Source of the DNA: Trichosporon coremiiforme | Lineage: Eukaryota; Basidiomycota; Tremellomycetes; Trichosporonales; Trichosporonaceae | Length of the DNA: 64,000 bases | Direction: 5' to 3' | NCBI GenBank assembly: GCA_039545355.1 | Contig: BCJJ01000002.1 | Coordinates: forward strand, 217,128-281,127 | Shown: one piece after another, positions 11,759-22,646 of the stretch | Layout: each line of letters starts with the position of its first letter | How positions within the stretch are numbered: position 1 is the first letter of the stretch | Notes under the pieces: model-generated | The model's database searches: none | Told to the model about the DNA's origin: nothing | What the model saw: the letters and a program-made list of their open reading frames with translations, nothing else | Position numbers and translations under genes: made by a program

Positions 11759-13939
11759 ATGTGGACACTGAACGCCGCAAGGCCAGTGTACCACGCGTCG
11801 CTCGCGGCCGCGAGGGTCTCACGACCACGGCCATTGCAGCGGATTGCTCCGCGGCATCCAACGCTGCCGTTCGCTCCGCTCAACGTTGGCGTCTTCTCGA
11901 CCTCGGCATTCCGGTCTGTCCCCTCGAAAGCTTCGACAACTAAAGGCAACGATAGCAAAGGCAGCAACAACAGCGGCCCCCAAGCCAACAACAACAACAA
12001 CAACAACAACAAATCCCAGTCAACCCAGTCTCCCACGCTCGATACCGACATCGCGTCCAAGGCCGTCCCGGAGAAGAAGCAGGCGCTGACGGACTGGACG
12101 ATCCTGAAGCAGCTCGCGAGCAACGTGTGGCCGAAAGACAAGCCGGGCGTCAAGGCGCGCGTCGCGCTTGCGCTCTCGCTGCTGGTTGCGGGCAAGGTGC
12201 TCAACGTGCAGGTGCCGTTCTTCTTCAAGAACATCATCGACTCGTTGAACGTCCCGCTCACGGACAACATGACGGTGTGGGCGATTGCGGGCGCATCGAT
12301 CGCGGGCTACGGCTTGGCGCGCATCTTCTCGACCGTGTTCGGTGAGATGCGTAACGCCGTCTTCGCGACTGTCGCCCAGGGAACGATCCGCAAAGTTGCG
12401 CGTGAGACGTTCGGTCACCTCCTCAACATGGACATGCGCTTCCACCTCGAGCGTCAGACTGGTGGCCTCACGCGTGCCATCGACCGCGGCACGAAGGGTA
12501 TCTCGTTCATCCTGTCCTCGATCGTGTTTCACGTCATCCCCACGGCGCTCGAGATTTCCATGGTCTGCGGCATCCTCAGCTACAAGTTTGGCTGGGACTT
12601 TGCTGCCGTCACGGCGCTGACTATGCTGGCCTACACCTGGTTCACGGTCAAGACGACGGCGTGGCGAACGCAGTTCCGCAAGCAGGCGAACGCGGCCGAC
12701 AACAAGGGCGCGACCGTCGCCGTCGACTCTCTCATCAACTTTGAGGCCGTCAAGGAGTTCAACAACGAGAAGTACGAGGTCAAGCAGTACGACGCGACGC
12801 TCAAGACGTATGAGCAGTCGTCGATCAAGATTGCGACGTCGCTCGCGTTCCTGAACTCGGGCCAGAACGTCATCTTCTCGTCTGCGCTGACCATGATGAT
12901 GCTCCTCGGCGCGAATGGCGTGTTCAAGGGGACCATGACCGTTGGCGACCTCGTGCTCGTAAACCAGCTCGTGTTCCAGCTCTCGCTTCCGCTCAACTTC
13001 CTCGGCACCGTGTACCGCGAGCTCCGTCAGTCCCTCATCGACATGGAGGTCATGTTCAACCTGCAGAACGTCAAGCCCGCCATCTCGGACAAGCCGGGTG
13101 CGCCACCTCTCGCGCTCCGTTCTCCTGGTGGCGAGATCAAGTTTGACAACGTCACCTTCGGCTACCACCCCGACCGCCCGATCCTGAAGAACCTGTCGCT
13201 GACGATTCCCGCCGGCAAGAAGGTCGCGCTTGTCGGCCCTTCGGGCTGCGGCAAGTCTACGGTCTTCCGCCTCCTGTTCCGCTTCTACGACGCGCAGTCT
13301 GGCCGCATCTTCATCGACGGGCAGGACATTACGGATGTCAGACTCGAGAGCCTGCGCAAGCAGATCGGTGTCGTGCCGCAAGACACGCCGCTGTTCCACA
13401 AAGACATCTACTACAACATCCACTACGGCAACCTGGACGCCTCCGATGAGCAGGTCAAGGCTGCCGCGTCCAAGGCGCAGCTCGATAAGACGATCGCGCG
13501 CCTGCCCGATGGATGGCACACGAAAGTCGGTGAGCGCGGTCTCATGATCTCGGGCGGCGAGAAACAGCGCGTCGCTGTCGCGCGCCTGCTGCTCAAGGAC
13601 ACGCCGATCAACTTCTTTGACGAGGCGACGTCGGCGCTCGATGTGTACACCGAGACGGAGCTGATGCGCAACATCAACAGCACGCTCGTCGACGGAACCA
13701 AGACGAGCGTGTTCATCGCGCACCGCCTGCGGACGATCAGCGACGCGGACCTGATCATCGTGCTCGAGGATGGCCACGTCGCGGAGCAGGGAACGCACGA
13801 GGAGCTCCTGCGCAACATTGGCGGGGTGTACTGCCGCCTGTGGAACGCGCAGCTGACCGAGGGCATCGAGGAGGAGGTTGTCGAGGCGGCGGTCGAGGTG
13901 GAGAAGCAGGTCAAGGGAGACATGCTTGGTAAGAAGTAG
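11759..13939 (+). CDS. ATM1: Mitochondrial ABC exporter of the Fe-S pathway
   Basis: Single exon, 726 aa. It begins with a basic presequence ([21 protein letters not shown]) and a low-complexity Ser/Asn linker with eight Asn in a row. A type-IV exporter transmembrane domain follows (about 135-430, including [20 protein letters not shown] and the [12 protein letters not shown] loop typical of Atm1/ABCB7). The nucleotide-binding domain has Walker [10 protein letters not shown] at about 491, signature [16 protein letters not shown] at about 596, Walker [13 protein letters not shown] and H-loop FIAHRL. The homodimer in the inner mitochondrial membrane exports a glutathione-linked sulfur species needed for cytosolic Fe-S assembly. 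All catalytic motifs are intact. Confidence 0.96.
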   Translation: MWTLNAARPVYHASLAAARVSRPRPLQRIAPRHPTLPFAPLNVGVFSTSAFRSVPSKASTTKGNDSKGSNNSGPQANNNNNNNNKSQSTQSPTLDTDIASKAVPEKKQALTDWTILKQLASNVWPKDKPGVKARVALALSLLVAGKVLNVQVPFFFKNIIDSLNVPLTDNMTVWAIAGASIAGYGLARIFSTVFGEMRNAVFATVAQGTIRKVARETFGHLLNMDMRFHLERQTGGLTRAIDRGTKGISFILSSIVFHVIPTALEISMVCGILSYKFGWDFAAVTALTMLAYTWFTVKTTAWRTQFRKQANAADNKGATVAVDSLINFEAVKEFNNEKYEVKQYDATLKTYEQSSIKIATSLAFLNSGQNVIFSSALTMMMLLGANGVFKGTMTVGDLVLVNQLVFQLSLPLNFLGTVYRELRQSLIDMEVMFNLQNVKPAISDKPGAPPLALRSPGGEIKFDNVTFGYHPDRPILKNLSLTIPAGKKVALVGPSGCGKSTVFRLLFRFYDAQSGRIFIDGQDITDVRLESLRKQIGVVPQDTPLFHKDIYYNIHYGNLDASDEQVKAAASKAQLDKTIARLPDGWHTKVGERGLMISGGEKQRVAVARLLLKDTPINFFDEATSALDVYTETELMRNINSTLVDGTKTSVFIAHRLRTISDADLIIVLEDGHVAEQGTHEELLRNIGGVYCRLWNAQLTEGIEEEVVEAAVEVEKQVKGDMLGKK
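11985..12012 (+). repeat. AAC trinucleotide repeat coding for polyasparagine
   Basis: About nine AAC units lie inside ATM1 just after the presequence and encode a poly-Asn run. It is length-variable in principle without frameshift, and falls in a linker rather than a folded domain. Confidence 0.9.
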
Positions 13940-14094
13940 AGGCAGCAGCACTCAATCAACCACAATGCATTACAATCATCACAGGGATCGATCTTGATCT
14001 TACAGCGCGGTATATGAGACGGGATCTCCCAGTACGCCCAGTGCTCGGACGCGAGGAAGCCCAGGGTGGAAGAGAGCAGGCCCAGCAGGGGTGT

Positions 14095-14845
14095 GTGTCC
14101 CGGTTGTTGCATGGGCCGATGGCTGAGAGCCATGTGTCGTCGATTGTGTCCTCGCTCAGACTTAATGAGCAGACGCTGACCGGCCCCGTCGACATGAACT
14201 GTAAGCGCGGCAGCTACTGCAGCTTCAAGCAAAAGTTCCTCAACATACTCGGCGCCGAGGGCCTGTCCCTCTCCGGGCGCAAGATGGGCGAGTGCGTGAA
14301 CCAGTACGTCATCGACCAGGCGCTCGGCATCAACCAGGTGCACACCGAGTCGTCCCTGTCGGGCGGTGTCATCGCCGGTCTCGCCGGTCTCGCCGTCGTC
14401 AGTGCCTTCGCCCTGCCCGCCATCATCGTCACAGTCTGGGGCCTCGCCATGCGGCGCAAGGCACGCAAGAAGCCCGCCGGCAGCCTCGTCAAGACCGGAG
14501 GCGTTAGCGTCTCCTGGTCCGGCGTCGGTACCAAGTCGGCGGCAATAACAAGCGCGGCTGGTACAACCGCATTGTCGGCTGGTTGCGTGGTTTCGGCGAT
14601 GTTCCCACGAGCCACCCCGGATCGCCGAACGTTGAGGAGGGCCACGGCAACTCGGACATTGTTCTGCACGACGTCTGCGGTGAGCTCCCCGCAAGTGGGT
14701 TCTGCGCGATCCTTTGTCCCCCCCGGAGGGGAAAGCCCGCCCTCGTCGACATCCTCGCCGGCAAGCGCAAGAGCGGCCAGGTCCGTGGCCGCGTTTCGTT
14801 CCACTCCAACGGTGGACCCGTCAAGGTCGGCGCCCTCGCGATCAA
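14095..14845 (+). pseudogene. Truncated Adp1/ABCG-like transporter pseudogene
   Basis: A frame at about 14118-14530 holds the Cys-containing ectodomain end of fungal Adp1-like ABCG proteins (NCKRGSYCSFKQKFLNILG, then MGECVNQYVIDQAL) and a membrane helix (GLAGLAVVSAFALPAIIVTV). A frameshift near 14530 moves the similarity to a second frame. That frame carries the start of the ABC domain (VEEGHGNSDIVLHDVCGEL and DILAGKRKSGQVRG). Its Walker A reads CPPRRGKPA instead of a GxxGxGK[ST] motif. Similarity stops near 14845, so signature, Walker B and the whole transmembrane domain are missing. It cannot make a working transporter. Confidence 0.8.
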
Positions 14846-14982
14846 TGTGGAGAATGCAAAAAATAATGCCTTAGACCCACCCCACCAGATCGCCTCGGCA
14901 TCGCCACACCCCAGTTCTTGCCATAGCTGAAATTCGATCTCCTTCACTCCTCGTATCTTATCTGTGCCCCGACTTCTCGGAA

Positions 14983-14990
14983 TGTATATA
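14983..14990 (+). promoter_or_regulatory. TATA box of the 15.0 kb surface-protein gene
   Basis: TATATATG lies about 42-49 nt before the ATG at 15032. It supports that ATG, rather than an upstream exon, as the translation start. Confidence 0.55.
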
Positions 14991-15031
14991 TGTGCAGCAA
15001 CACTTCATCCCACCACCAGATCACACTCAAC

Positions 15032-15853
15032 ATGTCTATCCCCGTCGAAGTCCCCGGCAGTCCCTGGAGCAACCCTACCGACAACAATACTGGCCTTGTC
15101 GTTAACACATCGGTGCCCGTGCCGGCATCTGATACGCCGTACGGTGGCACACCCGACAACCCAGTCTACTTCTACAACCGCAGCCTTGGCACCGACGGCA
15201 TCGTCTGCGGTACGAGCAACTGGACGGCGGGGCGGAGCTGTTGTCCCTCCTCCATCGGCATCCTGGATACGGCATCACTGACGAACTGCAGATTCCGGAA
15301 CACAAGTGAAAACCGGGAGTACTGGAGCAAGTGCACGAGTGCGATTGGCGGGGGCTCTTTCCCAATCGAGTCGCGATGCTGGCCGTTCCAGGACTTCTTG
15401 GCGTACATGGATAACTACACTGCGATCGACCTACGTCAGATGCCAAGCGTCGAGCCCATCGCCTGCGGGTCCATTGGACCCAGTGCGCAGTGGAACTACA
15501 CTGCGACCTGCTGCGAGCAGGCCCAGGGCAAGTCGACCCAGTGGCGAGCTCTACGCGGCACAGAAAACGAGTGGTCAGCAACAAACTGCTTGATGATCGA
15601 CAGCAACCAGCGATCAGCGTTCAATTCTTGCATATCGCAGTATACGTGGGCCGTTTGCAACAACACGGAGAACCCCGACGACGAGGGCGGGAACGGCGGC
15701 ATCAGCACAGGCACAGCCAGCACCTCCGGCAGCTCCGGCAATGCCTCCGGGATGTCGGCTCCGACACCGTCGAATGTCCCCAGCGAGGGATGGGTCACGA
15801 GACCGGGACTTGCTGTGCTCCTCGCCTCCGCGGGGCTCGCGGCGGTGCTGTAA
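15032..15853 (+). CDS. Cys-rich, N-glycosylation-rich protein with GPI-like tail
   Basis: From ATG 15032 this is 273 aa in one exon. An in-frame start at 14990 would precede the likely transcription start. Visible features are about a dozen cysteines including CC pairs, at least eight N-X-S/T sequons (NNTG, NTSV, NRSL, NWTA, NYTA) and a Gly/Ser/Thr-rich stalk from about residue 215. It ends in a hydrophobic tail (PGLAVLLASAGLAAVL) that runs to the stop, as in GPI-anchored fungal surface proteins. No signal peptide is visible at either start, which contradicts a secreted fate unless a signal exon was missed or lost. The family is not recognised. Confidence 0.65.
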   Translation: MSIPVEVPGSPWSNPTDNNTGLVVNTSVPVPASDTPYGGTPDNPVYFYNRSLGTDGIVCGTSNWTAGRSCCPSSIGILDTASLTNCRFRNTSENREYWSKCTSAIGGGSFPIESRCWPFQDFLAYMDNYTAIDLRQMPSVEPIACGSIGPSAQWNYTATCCEQAQGKSTQWRALRGTENEWSATNCLMIDSNQRSAFNSCISQYTWAVCNNTENPDDEGGNGGISTGTASTSGSSGNASGMSAPTPSNVPSEGWVTRPGLAVLLASAGLAAVL

Positions 15854-16209
15854 GCGTCCGCGCGGATCTGGGGTCTCTGGACTGAAGTCCGCGCGGGCAG
15901 GAAATGTAATTCACGGGGATGAAATGGAATCCGCAACGATTTCAACGAGTTCAGAGTAATTCGCACACTTTCAACGCGAATCCGAACATTCGAACACACT
16001 TTCAACGTCTGCGATTCTCGTATGATTCGAACGGCCGCTGCTGTCGGCGATAACAGCAAGAAGTGGGGGTCTGCTGCGTAACTCGGCTGACGACGCTGAG
16101 GAAGACGCCGCGCTCGTCACTGCCTTCCCCACGCTCGCTGCTCCACGTCCACTCACCCTCACTGCCGCCGAGATGATCATCGTCACTAACTCGGAAAACA
16201 GCATAGCCT
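15854..16209. other. Gap before BTB-like pseudogene A
   Basis: No coding frame is supported. The frame feeding into pseudogene A from the left has no ATG and meets a stop upstream of 16190, so the lost 5' end of that copy may lie here. Confidence 0.4.
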
Positions 16210-17035
16210 ATCCACCCACAGATGGAGCGACATCAAGGACAGCGACCGATTCCGAGACGGCGACGTCGAGCTCATCTCATCGGACAGGTGGCGATACCGT
16301 GTACCGGGGCATGTGCTAGCTTGGGCGAGGTGAGTCCTTTCTCTCACCTTCCCTCTCCTCCAAATGCGAACCGCTACTCCTCCCTGATACCCAGCTAGAC
16401 TATCTCTCTTGTCGAGCTAACCAGCAGTCCCGTGTTCGCCGAGATGCTCATTCTCGCTTCTAAATCTCCCGACCCCCGTTACTCTTCAGCTCGTGGCCGC
16501 CTTCGAGGATCACGAAACAGTGCACCGGTTCCTCGTTCTCGTAAGCGACCAAACATGTGAGGCGGAGGGCTTTCCAAGTGGCGACTTCTGGGACTGACGC
16601 TGGTCCCTCCACAACCTCTTGAGCTTTCTCGACAAGTGGGGCTGCGAGCGTCTGCACCAGCACATTGCGCAGCATAGGTACATCCGCGATCATGCGAGAC
16701 GGGCTACGGCTGGCGATCGCGTTCGTCTTCTGTGCACTCCTGAACTCCTGAACGACCCTCCGGTACGCGCGGTACTGGCGCGCGCATCCGGGGCACGACG
16801 CGGCCGACTCCGGCCCGATCCACGGCATGCAGTCGGGGTGCATGTTCACGCTCGGGGAGAGTCAAGTACGAGCTGTTTTGTGTCCTGCCGCCTGCGTACG
16901 CGTATGGGCTGATGAGGGCTGGCGTCGACTTCGAGCGGTACACGGACCAGGAGGACGATGACGAGGTCGAGCGCTTCGCGAACATGTTCGTCAGGACCGT
17001 CACGGCCGCGCTCGAGGCCGAGCGACAACGTGAGT
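16210..17035 (+). pseudogene. BTB/POZ-like family copy A, multiply broken
   Basis: The first block (HRWSD ... FRDGDVELISSDRWRYRVPGHVLAWAR) is the family N-terminus and ends at a good donor near 16329. A 99-nt intron ends at CAG about 16428, followed by SPVFAEMLILASKSPD, a typical BTB helix. The frame then slips near 16475 to QLVAAFEDHETVHRFLVLV. It meets TGA at 16595-16597 and continues with LLSFLDKWGCERLHQHIAQ. It slips again before 16870 to KYELFCVLPPAYAYGLMRAG. The C-terminal LPPAYAYGL block matches the TPPEYIFAL of the intact copy at 33.1 kb. No usable ATG precedes the first block. One nonsense codon and at least two frameshifts make this a pseudogene. Confidence 0.78.
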
Positions 17036-17508
17036 AACGCTCCGAGAGCAGGTGTTTGGAAGCTAACGGCAGAACCACCTTTCCTGGCTTTCCGACCATC
17101 ATCCGCGGGCCCGTAATCAAGTTCATCTGAGCTCCATTGTCCATCACTCAGGTCCGACTAGATTGTGGCAGCGGCCGTCGAGATGGACAACGACGTTCGT
17201 CACCCCGCACCGCCTCGGTCTCTCGCCCTTTGTCTCACGTCACTCGAGCCTAGTGGCGGCACTCCGTGTCGATCATTTCACGTCACTTTCGCTTCACGAA
17301 CCGATCAACTCGAACATCGTTAATACATAAACTGATGAACACTGTGAACGAATGCAAGTTGTCTGTCCATCATCGCCGTGATGCATCTCGCCTTGCAAGA
17401 TATATAAGCCGGGCTCCTTGATCTCTTGACGTTTCTCTAACCCGCAGCTCCCTCTCAGATACTTAAGAACCTCTCCAACTCACAAGAACCCTCCAACTCT
17501 CAAGCGGC
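17036..17508. other. Promoter region of the 17.5 kb gene
   Basis: No gene seen. It contains the TATA box at 17401-17407 and repeated short words around 17450-17500 (AACTCTCAAG-like, in what is probably the 5' UTR). Confidence 0.5.
17401..17407 (+). promoter_or_regulatory. TATA box of the 17.5 kb gene
   Basis: TATATAA, 102-108 nt before the ATG at 17509, the strongest TATA match in this part of the window. Confidence 0.65.
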
Positions 17509-19235
17509 ATGGCGCCGACCAAGCCTCGCCGCTCGCCGAGTCGGCGCGAGGCTCGTGCCGAGTTGTGCCGAAGCCGACTGCGTGCGCCTCGGAGCGCTCT
17601 GCCACCCAACTCGCCTCCTCCGAACAGGGCACCTGCTGACTCTTCGTCTCTTCTGCCTAACTCGCCTCCCCAGCCGCCGAGGCCGCATCACCCCGCCGAG
17701 CCACGGCGCATCGAGACCATCTGGCATCGTCTGGCGTCGCTCTTCCGCGGACCCCCGCCTGCCCCTGCCCCTCGCGCGCCGTCCCCGCCCCCCGAGCCTC
17801 AGCTAGAGCCTCAGCCGGAGCCTCATGAGCGGGTGCAGAACGGTGGCTTCCTCCCCAACGATGCTGGCCAGCCGTACGTCCTCCGTATCGCGCCGCCTGA
17901 TTACGTCTGTCCGTGGGCTGAGCTTCGCGCCCGGCTTGCTGCCATGCCCGAGGAGGGCGACTCCGACATGAGCGCCACCTCTTCGTCCGCCTCTTCCGAC
18001 GACGACGACATTAATGCGGACCCCGCTCCTGTTCCCGCTCCTGCCATCGCCCCTGTTCCCGCTCCTATCCCCGCCCCCGCCCCCACTCCGACGGAGATCG
18101 AGGACGAGGCCGCCCACAACCTTCTCCCGGTCTACCGTCGGGCCGACCCTCCGCCAGTTTACAAGGAGGACGACCCTTGGGGCCCCTTCTTCCACCTGGA
18201 GCGACGCCGCCCGTTTAACCTCTTTATCTCTGACAGCGACATGGAGGGCGTCGACCCGCTGGCGAGGGAGATGCCGGTGCGCAGGATTGCCTACACCACC
18301 TGGGACGGGGGCTACGGGGAGGCGCGCGAGAGGCTCGTTGGGGCGTACTTCCCACATCTGGCAAACAAGCACGCGGACCGCAACGGTCTCTGCAGGGTGT
18401 TTGGGGCCGAGGGCGCGGCGCTGAACATCGCTTTCGGCGTCCTGAACACTCCGGGCAGTCTTCACGCGCTTGTCAGGGACCGTGGGGCGGAGGGCCCGAT
18501 CTGGAACGACGAGAGGGTCAGGATCGCTGAGCGCTGGACTAGGACGCTCAAATTCTTTGACAAGTGGGCCGGCGACCGCGGCGTTAAGCGCCTCCACACC
18601 TCTCTCCGGATCATGATCCACCACGTTCCCGACAGCATTGATGCTGAGACGGCGTTTGTGCTCGCGTGCAATGCGAACGACGCCGCTGCAGCCTACAACG
18701 TCCTCCTCGAACACCGCAGGCTGTCCTTCGTGCACTCCGGAAACGGCAACTCGCTGCTCGCCAAGGCCCTCCGCGCCACGCCCGACGACTGTGTCGAGCG
18801 GATCTCCCCGGAGAGCTGGAACAGGCTCCTGCCCAAGCCGTACCGCCTCGCGGTGCAGCTGGCCTGTGAGCAGTGGGACCCGATCAAGGACGGCAAGGCG
18901 TTCGCGAGGGCCTTCCTCACCCTTGTTCTCCAGCTCGTCTATGGTTTCCAAGGTAAGTCGATTGTGATTGTGCAGGGGAAGAGAAGAGGCAAGCTGACCC
19001 CGTAGAGAAGGGAGAGAAGCACTTCCCGCCGGCCATCGCAACGCCCAACTCGGAGGGCTACGGCGACGAGTGGGTCGTTCGCGACGCCCGCCTCTTGAGG
19101 CGCGTGCTCCAGGTCCTCGGCGAGAAGGTGTCGAAGCGCCGGAACCGGTCGGGTACGTACCTTGCCCCCGGACACCCGCGTTTCTACCGGCATCAAGCGG
19201 CCAGGAAAAAACTCCTCCGCCCTAGGCGCGAGTAG
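17509..19235 (+). CDS. Proline-rich protein sharing the C-terminal half of the BTB-like family
   Basis: Exons 17509-18952 and 19006-19235 (intron 53 nt, GTAAGT to a CTGAC branch and TAG acceptor) give 557 aa. Residues 1-105 are Arg/Pro-rich. Residues about 150-200 are Ser/Asp-rich, followed by Ala-Pro repeats (DPAPVPAPAIAPVPAPIPAP). The folded part begins near 240. From about residue 343 it parallels the local BTB-like family: TLKFFDKWAGDRGVKRLHTS (compare FLDKWGCERLHQH in copy A), AFVLACNANDAAAAYNVLLE (compare AFIFAMTTNDLALCIEIILY in copy D), and SWNRLLPKPYRLAVQL. The N-terminal BTB block itself is absent. It is intact and has its own TATA box. The function is unknown and the relationship is inference from aligned motifs. 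Confidence 0.7.
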
Positions 19236-19488
19236 ACAATTTCCGCGGAGCATCCGCAGCTTAAGGATCGATACCCGTGGTTCGGAGCTGGTCCCTCGAC
19301 CTCACAGTCTCATCGCGAAGAACAATGACATGGCCGAAACGAGAAGCAACGAACAAATAACGAACAAGCAGCAGAGGAAGAAAGACCCCGTAGACTGTGC
19401 ATGGAACAGAATATCCCCAACGTATCGCACGTCTAGGGCTGATATCTCCTGGGCACACGAGCAGGTTCCGGCACTCTCCGGCCGCACT

Positions 19489-19723
19489 TCAACTTGGCCC
19501 ACTCGTCTTGCGCACCGAGTGGTCGGTCACTCGGACAAAGAACCGAACCGTCTTGCGCTGTTTCTCAGTATACCGTTCCTCGCGCCGGGACAACAGGCGA
19601 GCGACGCACGAAACGAGCCAGAGCGCGAGGGCGATGCCCGCCACTGATGTCAGTACTAACAGGGCGGGGCGGCTCACCTTCGCAGATGATAATGAGCCCA
19701 CACAGAGCGCCTGTGTCCATCAT
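19489..19723 (-). CDS. Small single-pass membrane protein (1 of 2 similar genes)
   Basis: Preferred model: exon 19723-19678, a 34-nt intron, then exon 19643-19489, giving 66 aa. It starts MMDTGALCGLIIICE and continues into VAGIALALWLVSCVARLLSRREE. It has the same plan as the neighbour at 20.1-20.6 kb: very short N-terminus, phase-1 intron inside the membrane segment, then a basic cytosolic tail. An unspliced alternative starts at ATG 19701 and gives 70 aa with the hydrophobic stretch PALLVLTSVAGIALALWLVS. The two models share the downstream frame. No family is recognised. Confidence 0.45.
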
Positions 19724-20068
19724 GGTGGTATTGTTTGCATACTGAGGGGAGAGGCTAGGGTTTATATGCGTCCTCTTGGCCGAGTGGACGATCGCCAACG
19801 AAATGGGGCTAAGCTGAGAGGCGCTGATCAGTGGGTGCTATCACGCGCCAACAGGGTTAGCACGCGCCAACACTTCTTCACCATGTGTCCTGCGGACGTT
19901 CACTGGGCCTCTGTGGTGATTGCTATTCGAATGCCTGTACAAACTAATGCTAGTGCGCAGCCGCTCCTCGGTCACCGCTCTCTGTCGCGTGGCTATAGCT
20001 CATGGCTGTCATCATAGTCTCATAGTCTACACGCTAGCTCGCTACAAGATGCACTCCACTGGTTTCGC

Positions 20069-20618
20069 TCACTTCCGCATGTGGTGCTCGCTCTCCCTCC
20101 CCTCGGCATCGGCATACAGAGATGGCGCGCTCTCAAGACTATCGACCGTATCCCTACTCCCCGAGCTCCGTCCGCTCGCCACACTCTTCCCACTCGCGAT
20201 GCTCATCGGCCTTGAGCCAGGCTGATAAGTAGGTGCAGGGGGCATGACGCCCTCACCGCACTCGAGTGCCGTGTCGGCCCACGAGTTACCATATGTGGGC
20301 GGCGCGTCCGAGGTGCGGCTCTCGACTCGCGCGACCCCACCTACACCGAATTGCGCAAGCGCCGCTCGCCGGAATTCGAGCCGGCGCTGGTTGATCTTGA
20401 CCTCTGCTGTTTCGGGGGAGTCGCGAGAAAGGCGCCGGGCTGCGTCGCGTGCTTCGCGCCGGGCGATGCGGACTGAGATGAAGATGCAGAAGAAGACGGA
20501 GAGGATCAGGGGGCCGACTGTGGTTAGCGCAAGGCGAAGTGAAGGTCGGTGGTCGACAGGGAGACTCACCAATACCGCCGATAATAGCCCACAGAGTTCC
20601 GTTGCTGACCGGCTCCAT
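20069..20618 (-). CDS. Small single-pass membrane protein (2 of 2 similar genes)
   Basis: Exons 20618-20570 and 20517-20069 (intron 52 nt with CTAAC branch) give 165 aa. A 10-residue N-terminus (MEPVSNGTLW) carries one sequon. One membrane helix follows (AIIGGIVGPLILSVFFCIFISV), then a juxtamembrane Arg-rich patch (RIARREARDAARR). A Ser/Pro-rich cytosolic tail contains PPAPTYQP and PPTYGNS. The short N-terminus with a sequon and the basic patch after the helix suggest N-out, C-in topology. The PPxY-like motifs in the tail could recruit WW-domain ubiquitin ligases of the Rsp5 type (inference). The family is unknown. Confidence 0.62.
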
Positions 20619-22646
20619 CTTCGTGCTATGTTATGCGTTGAGTGTGATGGGTTCTGGGCGTGCTGAGAAGAACCCGTCCAGACGTCACGTTATGTATCTT
20701 TTCGCCTGCTGAAGATTTCGGGAGGTCTACGAGTTCTGCGAGTTTAAGAGTAGGCCCATCGTGGCTCCGCGCAGCAACATGACACCCCTTCACATGTTAT
20801 CAAGCAATCGGTCGGTTTTCGTGCGACGTTTCCTCAACGTGTGATGGGTGATGAGTGGAGAGCGAGATCAAGCTTCGGAGAGTTTACTGGTTCTGCCTCG
20901 AGTCAAAAAACCGACCGAACATTCCGGGACCGCTGGTGAGTCTTGGCACGCGTGATCACTTCCCGCTATAGTGACTCCGCTCCCCACGTCCGGCCGATTG
21001 CATCATCCCCGTCATGTGCCTGCCGAAGTACGGCGCGGACGGCTCCGATCACACCCCGCGACGCAGTGGACCGGACCGAGTAAGTTCTAGAGTTTCATGA
21101 AAGGCTGGACTCGCGCATTGGTGGCACCTCGTGGTTTCGGATATATTCGTATAATACAGCAGATTTCTGCCGATGTTGGTCCACCCGCTGTGCGCGCTAC
21201 ATTAACCTCTGCTGCAAGTGCATGCTTGCACCTGTGCACTGGGGAGATGTACCCGCCTTTCACGTGGGGTTAGAGATCCCGGGGTACGCGTCTCGGTCAG
21301 TTTCTGCGTCTGCTGACGTGAGGAAACCTCTGTGGCAACCTCCACTTTCGAAATTCCGATTCATACCCTAGATTACGCTCTGACATTACGCCCACGTGAG
21401 ATCGCGCGTGGCAGCCGCTTCATGCTAAGCATGGCTGTCCGTGCACTGCGCTTGATGCTTCGCAGCACCCGTCCTCGGCGGCGCGGCAGCTCTATGCTTT
21501 GCGGTTCACGTACAGCTACTCGCTTTGACAGAATGGGCGGAGCGCAAATCACCGCAGTCACCTCCATCTCATCTTTCTCTAAGGACGGGCGCGAGAGTGG
21601 AAATGGAGGGACCCCTCGACCCTGGCTTGGATCTGCAGCGAGACCGGAACAGCAAAACAAAGCTGAAGCGACGCCGTGGTGAGGCTTGCTTGGCAGATTC
21701 TCTTGTGCAGTCGGAATGAGCGCCGCGCGCCGCCCAAAAGCAGAGTCCATGGTCAGACACTTTCCCCCCGCTAGTCAGGTTAGTCCGGCCAGGCGCCAGT
21801 CGAGCTAGTCGTGCCAGCGAAGGGAGGGATCTGCCCTGCATCTTCATACTGACGCATTATCGCCCCGCACTCAATGCTCGGTTTAATGTGGCTGATGCAT
21901 GGCTGGGCTGCTCGGGGCCGTGTAGTGCCGGGGCGCACTAAGCGACCGCAGTGCTTTGCTGGAGGTTGCCAGAGGTTGTTCGATGACGGTGGCGAACACT
22001 TTAGAAGGTCGAACCAGGGTGCACCAGAATTCGGTAGCTGCGGCACTTGCGCGAACTCGCGGGAATGACCATCGCGTCCTGTTCCAGAGATGGGGTCACT
22101 ACTGCGTAATGGGATCTGCGCGGTATGGTTTGCCTACGTTCACTGCGTGCGACGGCACCATCACCGCGCATGACGACAGCGGCGAAGATAGCGCCGAAGC
22201 CGAGCCCGGTGTATGTCGGGACATTACGTGGCCGAGGACCGGATCGGCACTAGCTGCATTGCTGTCATGGAGGGTCGAGGTGGAGACGGAGTGGGGTTCA
22301 GGTGTTGATTCGTGACAGTCTTAGGAACTGCTGTGAGCAACGACGAGGGAGGCCTGCTGCGTGGTGGGCAAGCTTTCGCTGACATCAGTGGCCCCGAAGG
22401 ACGCTTCAACATACCGTACATGCAAGTTATACCACAGAGCTACACATTAATCATCGCCGTCTGTCGCTGCCATCTCGTACGCCGTGCGGTGTGTCGCCTC
22501 GCCCCACTGGTGCTTTGTCCCAGGTCTGGCGTGGGCCGACGACACGGCCACAAGCGGAATCTAAAGAGCGACAAAGTCTCCACAGGAAAATCCCAAAGTA
22601 AGTTGTGATCAAGCACGAGAAAGAAAGATGAATGAATGGGCGGGTG
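20619..22646. other. Two-kilobase stretch with no supported gene
   Basis: Open frames occur on both strands at 21.3-21.9 and 22.0-22.6 kb. They overlap antisense, lack introns or recognisable motifs, and are not called. The left end should hold the promoter of the minus-strand membrane-protein gene. Confidence 0.5.

Noticed and set aside
12020..13951. 643-aa open frame on the minus strand
   Set aside because: It is antisense to ATM1 in a GC-biased gene. The product is an Arg/Asp/Leu/Val-rich string with no motif, while the plus strand has all ABC motifs.
13423..14694. 423-aa open frame on the minus strand spanning the ATM1 end
   Set aside because: It overlaps the ATM1 nucleotide-binding domain antisense and crosses the Adp1-like relic. 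No domain is visible.
17803..19041. 412-aa open frame on the minus strand
   Set aside because: Antisense shadow of the proline-rich 17.5 kb gene, which has a TATA box, an intron and family motifs.
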